64,000 bases of DNA, from NCBI GenBank assembly GCA_960531495.1, contig OY482855.1:4670639-4734638 (forward strand), written 5' to 3'. The notes below the pieces were generated by a model. That model saw nothing but the letters and a program-made list of their open reading frames with translations, ran no database searches and was not told the DNA's origin. The translations under genes were made by a program, and so were the position numbers. Source of the DNA: Zeus faber. Taxonomy: Eukaryota > Chordata > Actinopteri > Zeiformes > Zeidae. Shown piece by piece: positions 36,124 to 49,119 of this stretch; position 1 is the stretch's first letter; every line of letters starts with the position of its first letter.

Positions 36124-36820
36124 TTAGGTCTGTGTGGCCCATGTCATGGCTCTCCCAGCCGTTACCCCCAGGGATTGTGTCAGGTGGAGAATGGTGTCGG
36201 AGTTCCTTGCTGCCTCATCCATCTCCTCCGGAGACAGCGTCTTCTTGCCCGCCATCAAGGTACCCAGGGAAGCGCTGAGGAGGGCGATGTTGCTTGCCGC
36301 TGCTGCCGAGTGTGCCCCGCACTTGAAGCTCCTCTCCGTGTACCCAGAGAGGAGCTGGTGACATTTGTTTGGCAGGGTGGGCTTCCAATCCCTCTGCCAT
36401 GCAGCATGAGGGAACAGGAGTGCTGCCAATCTGGTCTCCAGACGAGGGATCTTGTCTCGGTGTCTATGGCTATAAAGGGGCTGTAGGTGGAAACTGGATT
36501 CTGGAATGAGCCCGGTGCGGTCCCGGCAAAGACAATCTAGCAGTTGATGGCGGGGAACTGTGGGCAGAGGATGTCCCTTCTGGCCGCAGACGTGGTTTTA
36601 TAGACCTCCACCACCATTTTATCAGGCGTATCATCGGTGGGGGAGGGGGATGCCCCGCCTTGCCGCTGCCCCGGGCATTTGTGTCAGAGCAGACGGACTG
36701 TGGGGACGCTAACCTCTGGCGACAAGGAGATAATTGATGTTCCGGGTGAACCCGCCTCCTCGTATTCATCCACAAGGCCTCGATCGAGCGACGCTCGTGT
36801 TGCTCATCTTAAGCTCTTCT
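36124..36820 (-). pseudogene. DIRS gag-like fragment
   Basis: On the - strand 'CGAHSAAAASNIALLSASLG' and 'SDTILHLTQSLGVTAGRAM' match the helical core of DIRS ORF1 proteins as I remember them; the upstream part (36470-36775) is Pro/Arg-rich with shifts of frame. Assignment is supported by its place 5' of the RT and by the matching terminal units. Confidence 0.6.
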
Positions 36821-37353
36821 GATCTCAGGGTACTTCGAATCTTCGCTCTTCCGTGAATGGTTGCTGAAGAAAATTGGGAGGAGAATGGCGGGCGCAGGGC
36901 CCTTTCATAGGGGCCCTGCGCCTATGAATATACCCACAGCTTATAAGCTGATGGGTATATTCAAATTTACAGTAAGACAAGCATGTGTGCGGTTGAAGCC
37001 AATAAGGACGAAGCTACAGGGCAGAGCCTATTTGAAATTGAACGACCAATTGTTCAATGTTCGTAGATTTCAAAAGATCTTAAAAGGGGATTTTATTTTT
37101 TAACCGCCGCTCCATGGGGAGAATGATGGACTCGGGACGGATTGATGGCAAGTGTTAAAAAACAGAAATGTATCCATCCGTTATCCATACTCTCAATCAT
37201 GACAGTATATAGGTATATAAAATGACGGTACCATTTAGGTATCAATATATGCTTTTCTATTTGTGACACGCAGGAATGATTTGTTTATTTATTTTGCGAA
37301 TGGGGGGGGTGGGGAGGGGGGCGCTCCTGAACCACTGATTTTTGTAAATAATG

Positions 37354-37357
<4 letters not shown>

Positions 37358-37407
<50 letters not shown>
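37358..37407 (+). repeat. (AAT)n microsatellite
   Basis: Uninterrupted AAT units, which explain the poly-Asn and poly-Ile frames there. Confidence 0.95.
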
Positions 37408-37754
37408 GCAAAGTGGTGAACATATTGGGTTTCTTTGGCAGGAAAAAAAGCAACTTGGTTCAAATCTAATTCTGGCTGCAGTGCCTTGTTAGAAATGCAT
37501 CTTTGTTTTTTTCTCTTGTGATGGGTTTTGGTTCCAAGTCCGCACTGTTTTAGTAAAAGTTGTACAAAACCGACTCTGTCTCCTGTCCCTGTCTACTCCT
37601 TTGATATGAAGAAAAGGGCCAAATAGGCAACAACTGAAATAAAACATGAAAATAAATGAATAAATAAAAAAACAAACAAACAAATAAACATTTTATATGT
37701 TATTTGTCATATAGAATGCAATATACATTGGTTTTAATCAATCTGTGACATATC

Positions 37755-38130
37755 ACCCCAACATGTGGGTATGGTGACAGAGTGCATTGCACTGATGCCT
37801 CACAGCGAGAAGGTCCTGGGTTTGATTCCCGCCTGCGGCGCTGTTGGCACCGTGCTCCGGCGGGTTATCTCCCAGTTAGGGTCCTTTCTATGTGTAGTTT
37901 GCATGTCCTCCCTGTGCTCACATGTGGTTTCCTCCATGTAACATCAGTAAGGACCGCCACCAGAAACATGGCTGCCAAACCCCCCCTTCCCCCCGGAGGA
38001 AGGACAAGCCAGGACGGCTCAAATGCAGAGGACCCATTTCACCGGCCACCATCCGAAGCATGTGTTGGTTGCTGTCGATGCATGTGTTGTGGTGTGCTGT
38101 GTCAATTAAAGATTATTCCATCTATCTTTA
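37755..38130 (+). mobile_element. SINE-like dispersed repeat with a Pol III B box
   Basis: 'TGATGCCTCACAGCGAGAAG' then 'GGTCCTGGGTTTGATTCCCG' (B-box-like GGTTTGATTCC), 'GTTTGCATGTCCTCCCTGTG' and a short tail near 'TCTATCTTTAT' are the landmarks of a very common fish repeat. Both Pol III-type boxes can be proposed (A box near 37773). Whether it is a true tRNA-derived SINE or a MITE with a similar motif is not settled. Confidence 0.6.
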
Positions 38131-39780
38131 TAGGCCGTTTAGGGCGGAGACAGCAGTGTGCTCTAGTGCCACCATGTGGCCCTCCTGTTACTGTATGATT
38201 TTTATCATAGCTTACAATGTACTGTACAGCCCACTTATTTTCTCCAGTTCCTGACTCAGTTCACTTCAAGGTAAATGTAAACTTCATTAGCCGTGATGAC
38301 AATTTGAAGGTTTTCCCTCTACAATAATCAGAAGTACCTAACAGTCGCTAAAACCTTCTCTTCTCGTCCCTGGTACCCACAATACAACGACAATGAACTA
38401 CACAGTGTGAAAGTGACAATCATTTAATTGCGAGTTGACAGTGTTAACACGTACATAGTTAATATTTTTTTTACGAAAAGGCAAGAACAAGATCATTGTT
38501 AAGTAACTATTAATATACATACTCAGTACAAAACATTAAGGATAACAGCTCAGAGCTAGGAGGATTTTCAGTCTGGGTATGTCGACAGTAGTGAGCCTGT
38601 ATGGAATGTTTGGTAGCACTGTGAAAATGAAGCGAAAACTGTTTTTTGTTTTTTTTTAATTTGTTCCAGGATGGTACCATGCGTCTGGGACTATAGGGTA
38701 GAAAGGAAGATTATATTTGTTTTCAAAGTAGAGTCCTCTCACATGTAGTGGTACCTTTTCTCCGACAGTAAAAAGGGATACACTAAAGAGAGATAGAACG
38801 GGGGTGGCTGGTATAAATGGGCTAACAGGGCTAAGCCGTCCCTAGAAAAAGTATGAAAAATATGCTTCAAATATTTAAAAAAAACCCTTGTACAGCAGAT
38901 ATGTCCTTTTATATCATGTCAATATCTAACCTTGACACAGACCATGAATTCAAATGCATTACGCTGCATACAACTGAACCTCGGAAATCTGTAACTCCCA
39001 GTTCGAAGTCCCCACTTCGTAGCAAAATGGTTTCCATTGACTATGTTCAGGAAAACGTGGATGCCCGTAGTATTTGTTTGGCAAGCTTGTGAGGTCTACA
39101 AGCTAACAAAAAAAAAGCATGTTAACATAACATAAAAACAGAGTACAGAATAAAAACAGAGTAACATGGAACTTTGTTCACCAATCTGTGTCGCCATGTT
39201 GCTGTGACACCAGGTCTGCCACAGCAACATGACAGATCTGCTACTCAGATCCGAGCGATCTGCCCCCGAAATTCAGATTCGAATGCACATTCCTTTGCAC
39301 TTGTCCCAGTAAGAAGTTGGATTTTCACGATTTCCGACACAATGGAATGCAGCCTGAATATGAATCGGCTGGACCTTTAAAATGTTTTGTATTTTTAAAG
39401 ATGTTTTGTATTTCATGGTTTCAAAGCACATTCAGTGATTTATTTAGATTTACTGTTTTGTTGATGTGCGTCATCGCAGTATGTGGGGATATATCAAGAT
39501 CTATAGTTTCAATGCTGTTACATGGTAGAGGCTGTCTCAAATGTTCTTCTGCAGCCTTTCTACATCAGATATATGCAAAGGATACATGCATTTTAAAACT
39601 TGATAAACAACTTTGTGTCTTTCGTCCTGTCGCATGGGCCCAACATAACAAACGACCCAAATAAATAGTAGAAACTATCCAACTATAAGCTAACGCCTTT
39701 GTGTGTTCATACCTCCCCCAGCCTCTAGATGGCAGTATAAAGCTACAGAGGTGGTCCTTTCCTCTGATTTCACTCTGATT
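38131..39780. other. Non-coding stretch downstream of both genes
   Basis: No gene recognised. Could be distal 3' UTR of the septin gene, whose stop is at 41306 on the - strand, or intergenic DNA. Open frames up to 115 codons show no family features. Confidence 0.4.
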
Positions 39781-39803
39781 TAAACTGAATCGTGAATCTG
39801 AAA

Positions 39804-40378
<575 letters not shown>

Positions 40379-40927
40379 TGTTCCATGCGACCAGTGGAGC
40401 TTTTGAAGGAAGAAAACACCAAAAGAAGGTTCCTAAACTCAGCCAACTGTCAGATGTCTTTTAGAAATGTAATTAATTTGGAATCCCTCACGTATATTGC
40501 GTCTCTGAAAAAGAACTGTAAAGATTTATTAGAACAATAAAACAAAAAAGGTATCAACGCGCGATCAAAAAGGCAGCTGTCTTTTTTTTTACAGAGAAAG
40601 AGTCTAACAGAATGCCTAACCTATAGAGAGTGGGTTTCCAACGCGCTTCTGACCAAATGCTCTTCTTCGCCACAGATATACTCAGATATACAAAAAATCC
40701 GAAGCACCTGATAAAAGCAAAGATTAGTTATTAGTTGAAGTTATTTTAAAAAAAGAGTTGAGGGCATTGCAGGGGGAGATAATGTTCCCGCTTAAATCAT
40801 AGCTTTTCGTTTCGGGTGCTCCCCCAGTCCGGCGGTCAGTTTCGGTGTCTCTCCGATGTAAACCTTTGGATTTCTCTGTTTCATTTTCAGTGTACGCCTG
40901 GATTTTGGGTCTCCAAAAAGCATTTTC

Positions 40928-40933
40928 TTTATT
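40928..40933 (-). terminator. Candidate polyadenylation signal of the septin gene
   Basis: AATAAA on the - strand, about 370 bases after the stop codon at 41306. It is one candidate only; other AT-rich sites lie further on. Confidence 0.35.
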
Positions 40934-41305
40934 TTTTATATTTTTAGGGTCGGGGACATACAGTATTTGGTCCTAGCAAAGGTACTGAAAATAACTTTAA
41001 TACTAACAAGACTGATACTGCCTCTCCTCCCCTCCCATCTCTGCGTAGCCATCGTTCCAGAATGCTCATATGCATACTCATTCTCCAAAAATATATCCAT
41101 ATTTGTTTAAAATGCATTTCTTACAGATAAAACCAACACCATTTCTCCATCTCTTCTCTCCTATGTCTAATTAAAAAAGGATTTCTCTTCTCGCTTGGCC
41201 GTTCTGAAGAAATCTAGCCTTTTTCATTTGTAGTCCCAAGAAACTAGACACTGAGTGAGGGATCGGGATTGCCCCCGTGCTGATTTTGTCAACATATTCT
41301 GGCAC

Positions 41306-41471
41306 TCAGAGGTGGCTCTCCGATTCGCTGTTATCGCAGGATCCGTTCTCCAGCGGGTGGACCGGCAGGGCCAGTCCGTTGGCGTTCATGTTGCTCTCGT
41401 TGAGTCGCTGCACGCGGTATGTCTCGTAGTGGATGTTGTGGGTCAGGTCTTTCAGGTCCTGAAGGTGAGAC
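41306..41471 (-). CDS. septin12: Septin last coding exon
   Basis: The acceptor AG is read as CCCCTAAAAG just before 41471, because this gives the conserved 'RSHLQDLKDLTHNIHYETYR'; the stronger-looking CTTCAG 12 bases further would delete Ser-His-Leu-Gln. Then 'VQRLNESNMNANGLALPVH' and a Ser/Glu-rich end 'SESESHL' before stop TGA at 41308-41306. Short tail without heptads. Confidence 0.92.
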
Positions 41472-42501
41472 CTTTTAGGGGTGGTGGGTGGGGCGGGTCA
41501 AAGCGGGAAAATATTTAGAACCCAATATTTACAGAGGTCAGGCCTAAACTTAGCCTAAAACACACTTTTAATCTGGAATAACGCAAATGGCCTTTCTCAG
41601 CCCTGGTGTAAAATAGTCTCAGATTTAGTTCAAGTTGGTTTTAAAAAAATCTGAATTCCAGAAAGATGATGAGGGCTAATCTAGGTCTAAGTGGAGTTTA
41701 AAATTAAACCTGGCCAGAAGCAAGTTTATCTTTAGATTAATGAATATGGGGCTTCCAGGTTGACGTCGTTGATCTGTCCTAAAAGCAGCACCAAGACCAG
41801 ACAGAAGGAGTTGAGTAGTCCTTAATGACTTTAGTCTAGGACTTCCTAGTCTAGAACTAACTTATCTGAAATTAACCAACGTCTAAGAAAGGAAATTTTA
41901 AATTCTGGCTTAATTTAAATGTAATAAACTTAGTCCAGATTGGGATTTAACCCCACCTGCGAAACCGCCCCATAAACATGTTTTATCTAATCCTAGACCA
42001 GGGGTTCTCTCAACCTTTCTTTGGCCCATGATCCCTTTTTGGGTTCAAAAGTTCTTTCAAATTGTTTCTTCCTTTTTATTATTATTTTGGAGCCGGCACA
42101 ACTACATTCCTGCGTTAATATACATAAGTGTGTACATAAGTATACATAAATAATATAAGTAAGAGCATGAAAATCACATAAGAATATCAGTGCGTTTATT
42201 CCACATTCCATATTAGAAGGCACGTGCACAGGTAAAAAAGTGTGAATGGACATTGAGGTAGTGGATTTTCTAGGCAAGATATTCATATTCATGAGAAAAG
42301 TGTCCTTGGCGCTCCTGCGATGTGCGCACACATTGCACATTGATATTTAATTGATAGATTTTTTAATAAAATTTTGTTAAGTACGTCATAAATTAATAAT
42401 AATCTCTATACAATCCATTTGGAGCTCCTTCTGTGATAAATGATATGATAAGAAGCCGGGGCGATGCTCAAATTGACATGAAACAATTGCCTTATATAAT
42501 A

Positions 42502-42936
42502 CAGGTACTTCTCACTTGACGACCGAGTTCCGTTGCTAGGACCAGGTCGTTAAGTGAATTGGTCGATCAGCGAGGACCCGTGTTATTTCATGGTAAGGGG
42601 GCGTGGCCATTGCAAACGCCAGTGTAGTGAATACTGACAGACTGCGGCAACGAGACAGAGACTGAGAACGGTGATGAGATGAAATGTCTATAGTGTCTAT
42701 AGTATATATAGTGTATATAGTGTATATAGTATATATAGTGTATATAGTGTATATAGTATATATAGTGCATATAGTGTATAAAGGATAATGCGCGCTGAGA
42801 TGCTTGACGGTGAGACACCGCTCACACAGCGCGCCGACACAGTATTGTACGCAGCGTACAATACAGACTGGTCAGAGAGCTGGTTGTAAGTCCGAACGGT
42901 CATCAAACATGTAGGTCGTTAAGTGAGGAGTACCTG
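42502..42936. mobile_element. Tc1/mariner-like MITE
   Basis: Ends CAGGTACTTCTCACTTGACG and, inverted, CAGGTACTCCTCACTTAACG agree at 18 of 20 positions, and both are flanked by TA (42500-42501 and 42937-42938), the target duplication of the Tc1/mariner superfamily. The ends resemble pogo/Tigger-like mariners. 435 bp, no transposase. An internal 10-bp minisatellite (TATAGTGTATA units, 42686-42782) has expanded inside it. Confidence 0.85.
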
Positions 42937-43088
42937 TACACAATGCGGGATATATCTGCACTTTGACAAATGGTGTACCGTCAGTTTTAAACAATAGGTA
43001 AAAAAAGTGTAGGTGGGGCAGGTGCGAATAAAACACCTCTGTAATTAGTTGGGTGTTTATGGCCTTCAGAAAACTGACCGATTTAGTC

Positions 43089-43100
43089 TGGCAAACACAC

Positions 43101-43131
<31 letters not shown>

Positions 43132-43133
43132 TA

Positions 43134-43224
<91 letters not shown>

Positions 43225-43229
43225 ACAGA
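43089..43229. repeat. CA/TACA microsatellite just after a septin 5' splice site
   Basis: On the septin strand this reads (GT)n with TATG interruptions, beginning 17 bases inside the intron whose donor is GTGAGT at 43246. Confidence 0.95.
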
Positions 43230-43246
43230 GGCACAGTCAAACTCAC

Positions 43247-43298
43247 CTGATCAGCAGATCCCTCAAGTTGACAAACTCGCAGTGGGCCACATTTTCCA
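43247..43298 (-). CDS. septin12: Septin 52-base exon
   Basis: Encodes '[17 protein letters not shown]' plus two bases of Arg. Acceptor GTCCTCAG, donor GTGAGT. A 52-base length means skipping would shift the frame. The preceding exon supplies the first base of Val. Confidence 0.93.
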
Positions 43299-43645
43299 CT
43301 GAGGACAGAGAAATCGCCATCAATCATCCAAATCGTTATAATCATTATATAATCAATCATTATTCCTTAGTTTTTAAGCTGCATAGTTGTCTACATTTAG
43401 CTTTACTTATTTTTCTTGTAAACATCTTGCTTATATACACAGTATGTTCTGCCTACAGCCTCCTCATATTAACATCTTTCTTTAATCGGCACTGTTGCGA
43501 TTGACTTGAAGATGAAGCATTTCATCACTGGCATGCCACTGGCAGTTAAGCATTTGACTAACTTTAAAACGTTATCATCATAACCATTCCCTGATCCCAA
43601 AAAACATAAAAAGAAAGAAAAAAAATCACAATTCAATCGCTTTAC

Positions 43646-43742
43646 CTTCGATAATCCCCCATTTTGTTTTGCGGCCCAGAACTTTGTTGCCGTTCACCTG
43701 ATGCTCTTTGTCGGTTCCCACCACTGCAAATGGAATGCTCTC
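43646..43742 (-). CDS. septin12: Septin exon with the GRKTKWG motif
   Basis: Encodes 'ESIPFAVVGTDKEHQVNG', then 'KVLGRKTKWGIIE' plus one base. GRxTxWG is the conserved septin Sep3-type motif, and the K-T-K spelling fits SEPT9/12 rather than SEPT3. Acceptor CTGTCCAG, donor GTAAAG. Confidence 0.94.
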
Positions 43743-44410
43743 CTGGACAGAGCGGAACATAGCCATGTCAGAGTCACTTTTGAGCTTATAACATATAAGC
43801 AAGCATCATTCTCCACATATGCAAGGCATTTTCTAAAGAACTGTATAATATCTATGTATCTATATACTTAAAATTGGATGTGGTTATAATTTTACGGTTG
43901 CAATGCTTTGGAGGTTGAATGGTGAATACAAAAAGCTGGTGTGGATTGCAGGCTAACAACTTTTTTTCCCTATTTGTATTGGAGTCCCCCAATGAAACCT
44001 TTAAAATCACATGACACGTGAGACATTGGATAGAACTCTGCAGGAAATAATATTATTGCCACATGGAGAGAGATGGGATTTTACATATTAAAAATGACAG
44101 GAAATCTGTAGCGATCTGGTCGTTTCTATGGCAACTGCAATAACTTCCAATAAATAAATATAAATAAATGTCCATGTACAGATAAGAGAGGTCAGGGTTC
44201 AGTTTGGTCGACAAGTTTGTCAATGTGAAGTTTTAGTTGCTATGGCTTCCTTTATTGCTTCATCATTTACTGAATGCCCCTTTAAATCATTATAGATGAT
44301 AGGTATTCCAGGCTTAAGAAAAGAGGTAACCAAACTGTCTCTATTTGACTGTATGTGATAAAAAAGCACACAACAATATATTTTAATATATTTTTTTATC
44401 AACAAGTTAC
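43743..44410 (-). other. Septin intron, no features
   Basis: 668-bp AT-rich intron without recognised repeats. Confidence 0.8.
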
Positions 44411-44506
44411 CCTGATCCTGTCGTTCAGCATGCGGTCCTCTTCGTCCTCGTCGTACTCCTTCTGCGGGTAGACGCGGATCCCGTTGGCCACCAGGTCATG
44501 CCTTAT
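44411..44506 (-). CDS. septin12: Septin exon, 32 codons
   Basis: Encodes 'IRHDLVANGIRVYPQKEYDE' followed by 'DEEDRMLNDRIR'. Phase 0 on both sides; acceptor GGAACAG, donor GTAACT. The 'YPQKEYDED' stretch is shared by the SEPT3 group. Confidence 0.93.
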
Positions 44507-44632
44507 CTGTTCCAGACAGGGTGAGAAGTCGCAACCGAGGGCATTGTATTAGTTTATACTGTGAGGTCAAAACCTATTGAGGTTCGCGTGGGTCTGGGAG
44601 GAAGGTTCTTGGTCCATAAATCCAAATTCACC

Positions 44633-47600
44633 AAGATTCAAGATTCAAGAGGTTTATTTGTCACATACACATATACACGTTCATACATATATGCAGTGAA
44701 ATGTCTTTGCACGGCACCCCGGAGATTATGCACAATAGTTTCTAAACCAAACATAATAGCTAACCAAATGTCTAACTAGCTGAAACGAACTGATTCCTAA
44801 AATGTTATGTAGTTAGTGAATAGAATAATATAAAAAAATAAAATTAAAATTAAATAAAACCAGACTAAAAAAGGTAATACAGAGTGGTGGTACAAAATAG
44901 ATGTAAAGGGAATAGAGTTATGTACTGTGTATGGGATAGGCTATTTGTATATACAGATATGTGCAGGAAAGTGCATGTGAATAAAGTGTGTATGGAGGTA
45001 TACAGTACAGTATACAACAGTACAACACAGAGCAATACAGTAACAACAAACAGAACAGCAATACAGCGCAGTATGCAGTAACCCAGAACAGTGATACAGT
45101 AACTTGCAGTACAGTATGCTACATACAGTACAGTAAGGCAGTGGGGCCTGTGTGTGTGTCTCAGTGAGGACCCCTGGTGAGGTCAGCATTGACAGTTCTT
45201 ATGGCTTGCAGGAAGAAACTCTGTCTCAGTCTCTCTGTCCTCACTGTGTGGCTACGGAGGCGCTTGTCTGACCGCAGCAGCTGGAACAGTCCATTGTTGG
45301 GGTGATGAGGATCCTTCATGATCCTGTGGGCTCTGCTACTACACCTCCTGGTGTATAAGTCCTGCAGGGAAGGGAGGGTGGTTCCAGTGGTATGTTGGGC
45401 TGAACGCACCACCCTCTGCAGGGCCCACCTGTCCTGAGCAGTACAGTTCCCAAACCAGGCAGTGAGGTTGCCTGTCAGGATGCTCTCCACTGCTCCACAG
45501 TAGAAGAACTTGAGGATCCTCACCGAAACCCTGAAATCTTCAGCTGCCTTAGGGGGTAAAGACGCTGCCTCGCCTTTCTCAGCAGAGTGTCTGTGTATGT
45601 GTGTCTGTTGAAGCTGCTCACCCTGTCGACAGAAGCCCCAATAATCACCAACGGCGCGTGCTTCCTTGGTTGTAATCCCCCCCTAACGTCCACAATCAGC
45701 TCCTTAGTTTTGCTGACGTTCAGGAGGAGGCTGTTGTGCTGGCAGCAGAGTGACAGCCACCTCCTCGCGGTAGGCCTTCTCATTGTCTTTGTTGATCAGG
45801 CCCACCATGGCGGTGTCGTCAGCAAACTTGATGATGGTATTGGAGCTGGACCTGGCCACACAGTCATGTGTGTAAAGGTAGTACAGTAGGGGTTTGAGGC
45901 CGCAGCCCTGAGGGGATCCCGTGTGCCTCCTCATCCTAACCACCGGGGGCCGGGCTGAGAGGAAGTCCAGGATCCAGGCACACAGCGGAGGGCTCAGTCC
46001 TAGCTCCCGCAGCTTGACAGCCAGTCTGGTGGGGACTATGGTATTGAAAGCTGAACTATAGTCGATGAACAGCAATCTCACATAGGCCTCCTTCCGGTCA
46101 TCCAGTTGTGTGAGCCTGGTGTGCGCGAACTGCAGCAGCTCCAAGGTGCGGGAGAGGGAGGCGCAGATGTAATCCTTAATCAGCCTCTCGAAGCACTTGA
46201 TGACCACCGACAGTAAGGGCCAACGGATGGTAGTCATTCAGGCAGGCTGGAGAGGCAATCTTCATGACAGGAATGACGGTGGACCTCTTGAAGCAGGACG
46301 GGACAACCGACTCGGCCAGGGAGGCGTTCCTAGCGAACACGTGCTAGCTGGTTGGCACAGGTCTTTAGTACTCACCCAAATATGTCATCTGGGCCCGCAG
46401 CTTTCCTGGTGTTCACCGGCATCACAGCCCTCTTGATGTCATGCTCTGACACTGAGAGTGCGCGCTCATCCCAAGCGGTGTAATTCCAATTAGCTGGCGA
46501 GCTAGCGGAGATGCCAGACTCAAACAGCTTAAAAAAGAGAGGCGTCCACACTCGTGGCTGGGGAGGAGCTGCAGTTATAGTTCGTAATAGTCCGCTGCCC
46601 CTGCCACAAGTGTCTGGTGTCCCGTTGCTCCATCTGTCGCTCCACTCTGTCCCTGTACATCTGTTTAGCGTACTTCACCACCCTCAGATTGTACGACGCC
46701 GCTTTGTAATTGTATGTATTCCCGGATACAAGGCCGAAGTTGTAAGCGGTCGGATGGATTAATCGACCCATGGTTTCCGGTTAGGAAATATCCAAACTTT
46801 CACCGTGGGAATGATGCTGTCCGCTAACGTGGCTATGAAGCTCGTATCTACTTCCTTAAACTCGCTGACATCACTGGAACTTGCTTGGAACATGTCCCAT
46901 TTTATGTCAGTAAGAGCGTCCTGAAGCGCAGTCTCTGATTGGTCCAATCACCGCTCGGCTTGTAAACAGGGATCAAAGCAATGGCCGCATGGTCTGATTT
47001 CCTGAAAGCAGGGAGCGAGACGGTCTTGTATCCATTCTTGTACGGTGTGTAACCGTGGTCCAAAGTTCTATCTCACCTGGTGGCACACGTGATGGTGGAA
47101 ATTAGGCAGAACTTTTTCGCAGGTTCGCCCTGTTAAAGTCCCCCGCCACCACCACTGCTGCGTTGGGATGTTTGTTCGGGATGTGTTGTATAGGTCCGAT
47201 AGTGCCGGTGTCCGCTTGCAGTGGAATATGGCTGTGATGATGACCGTTCTGAATTCCCAGAGGAGGTAGAATGGACGGAATGAGATGGTCAGCTGTTTCA
47301 GGTTCAGAGAGCAGGAGAGGGAGACGGTCTTGGTGTTGTTGGGGTTACACTAGCGGAAATTGATCATGAGGCAGAGGCCTCCACCCTTGGATTTCCCCGA
47401 CTCCTCCTACCTGTTGGCACGGAACACGGAAAAGGACTCGGCTGGACGAATGGCTTCATCCGGCACCAGCGGGTTCAGCCATGTATCCGTCAGGCAGAGG
47501 ACGGAACCGTTTCTTGTATCCCGCTGGAATGTAATCCTCCCTCAAAGTCATCCATCTTGTTCTCCAGGGATGGGACATTAGCAAGAATGATGCTTGGCAG

Positions 47601-47850
47601 AGGTGGACGGTAAGGTTGTGTCCTCATTCTGACCCGAATGCGGTAAACGTGGCGCGTTTTTCATGGTGCTTCTTCCGTGGGCCCACCCATGGAACAGCGG
47701 CTCCATTATTGTTGTTGTTGTTGTTGTTGAAAGTGTTGGGGCATAAAATCTCTAGGGGCCACTCTGGATCCGCAGAAAATAAGTCCCAAAATTGTTCTTT
47801 CAGGGAAATTTTTATATCCACGAGTGCATCGTAGGAGATCACTGCCGATG
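44633..47850 (-). mobile_element. CR1/L2-like LINE copy 2, nearly full length, many lesions
   Basis: The 3' tail of CAAGATT units lies at 44633, then the TACTGTACTG-rich 3' UTR, the RT (about 46237-45161) and, further upstream, endonuclease pieces: a 'VVVAGDFNRANL' block near 47130 (GDFN is the catalytic APE-type motif) and the start of the frame near 47842. The RT keeps '[19 protein letters not shown]' and 'KFADDTAMVG' but frame changes at about 45770 and 45520 split it. It serves as the reference for the deletion in copy 1. Confidence 0.87.
45161..46237 (-). pseudogene. LINE reverse transcriptase (copy 2), frameshifted
   Basis: Three overlapping frames (46237-45704, 45783-45520, 45523-45161) together span the palm, thumb and C-terminal region. 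Landmarks are 'TGSPQGCGLKPLLYYL', the FADD box, '[14 protein letters not shown]' and 'SILTGNLTAWFGNCT'. At least two frameshifts make it non-functional. Confidence 0.87.
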
Positions 47851-49083
47851 AGAAGGGTCAATGATTCTAAATGAAGTGCGTTTTTGTTGATTATTGGAAT
47901 TTTGGGTTTTTTATTTATCCAGTGGGTATGATATAGTTACCTGAACATTGTACAAACACTTATATAGCACTTTAATCTGTAAAAATATGTTGAAATGTCA
48001 AGAAACTGTAAACTGGCTCTCGAAAACATCGCAATACATGAATGAATCTAAAACTAGATGTCAAAGTAATATTGAATTGGAAGGTCTCCTGCCCAATCCC
48101 ATCCCAAGTGTGAAGTAAAATTTATAAGCAATTTTTGAATGAATCCGAAGTAGGAAAATAGGAAACCAAATGTAGATAAAGCAATTACAAAATAGAAGAA
48201 TAAATTGGGCACATTTTGGACCAAGAAAGTGTTGCGGTCGGAATGTTAAGTTTTTCCTCAGGTGAAGTCAATATAATAATAAGACTGTCCATCTTGCACC
48301 GCTACCACAAAGGTATACTTTGATCTTTGTGCACCAGGGTAAAGAGTTTTGCACATCGCGACTGCACTGGGTATGTGCATGTAACATAAGTACATTAAAA
48401 GTAATGTATTTGCGGGCTCAAAAAAGCTACGTGCGAATTGGTTGAGCAGAGAATTATTAACTTTGGCTGCACCTAATAATGAAAGTGAAAGGAGAAATAG
48501 TAGGGGAACAGAGAAGTGTAATTGTTTCTCACTGATGCTGACAGTACAGAGACAGATATAGCTACGAATTACGAGAAAGGGAAGTGGAATTATTGCAGAG
48601 AAAGGCAGATAACAGACTACTAAATGTGTGACCTTTTGAGAACTCTGGACAACATGGCCAAATATCGTATTATGTAGTTATACTATTGTTAAATTATATC
48701 TGGTTTTTTCATAGTGGTATGTTATGTAGCGGCATTTCAAAACACCAAATACATATTTCCGTCAAGGAATCAAGTGAAATGAAGTGAATACCTTGAAAAT
48801 AGCCTCTTTCAAACTGAAGTGTTTTCAAAAGTTCTTAACAAAAAATGCGATCTTATAAAATCCGTGATATTCCACTGGTTTTCTGCAGATGACAGCACGG
48901 TTCCCTTTCCCGCGGCCGCCAAGCTGCCTTGAATCGGCCTAATGAGCGCCTGCACGTCGCTGGACCTCGTCCATCTCGAGGCAGGGAGATTTCTTAATGT
49001 TTGTCTGTCTTGCAGAGGAGAACGGCGCACCAACTCGTCAGCCGACCAGAAGCAAAACTGGAACGTCATTCCTCCTGTGCCCT

Positions 49084-49084
<1 letters not shown>

Positions 49085-49119
<35 letters not shown>

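Larger units (their letters stand above)
33776..37065 (-). mobile_element. DIRS-like retroelement 1, internally deleted, with inverted terminal units
   Basis: Gag-like, RT and tyrosine-recombinase pieces follow one another on the - strand, the DIRS order. Both ends carry the same ~200-bp unit in opposite orientation: 33776-34005 (reverse) and about 36850-37065 (forward), sharing 'TAGCTTCGTCCTTATTGGCT', 'TAAGACA/CGCATG' and 'GGGCACTTTTATAGGGGC'-like blocks. Inverted terminal repeats and a tyrosine recombinase instead of LTRs and integrase define DIRS elements. At ~3.3 kb, with frameshifts and no RNase H or methylase recognised, it is dead. Confidence 0.8.
41472..43246 (-). other. Septin intron with MITE and CA repeat
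   Basis: Contains the mariner-like MITE 42502-42936, the microsatellite 43089-43229 next to the donor, and at 41520-41990 a dispersed-repeat-like stretch ('TCTAGGACTTCCTAGTCTAG', 'AACCGCCCC' edge). Confidence 0.8.
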
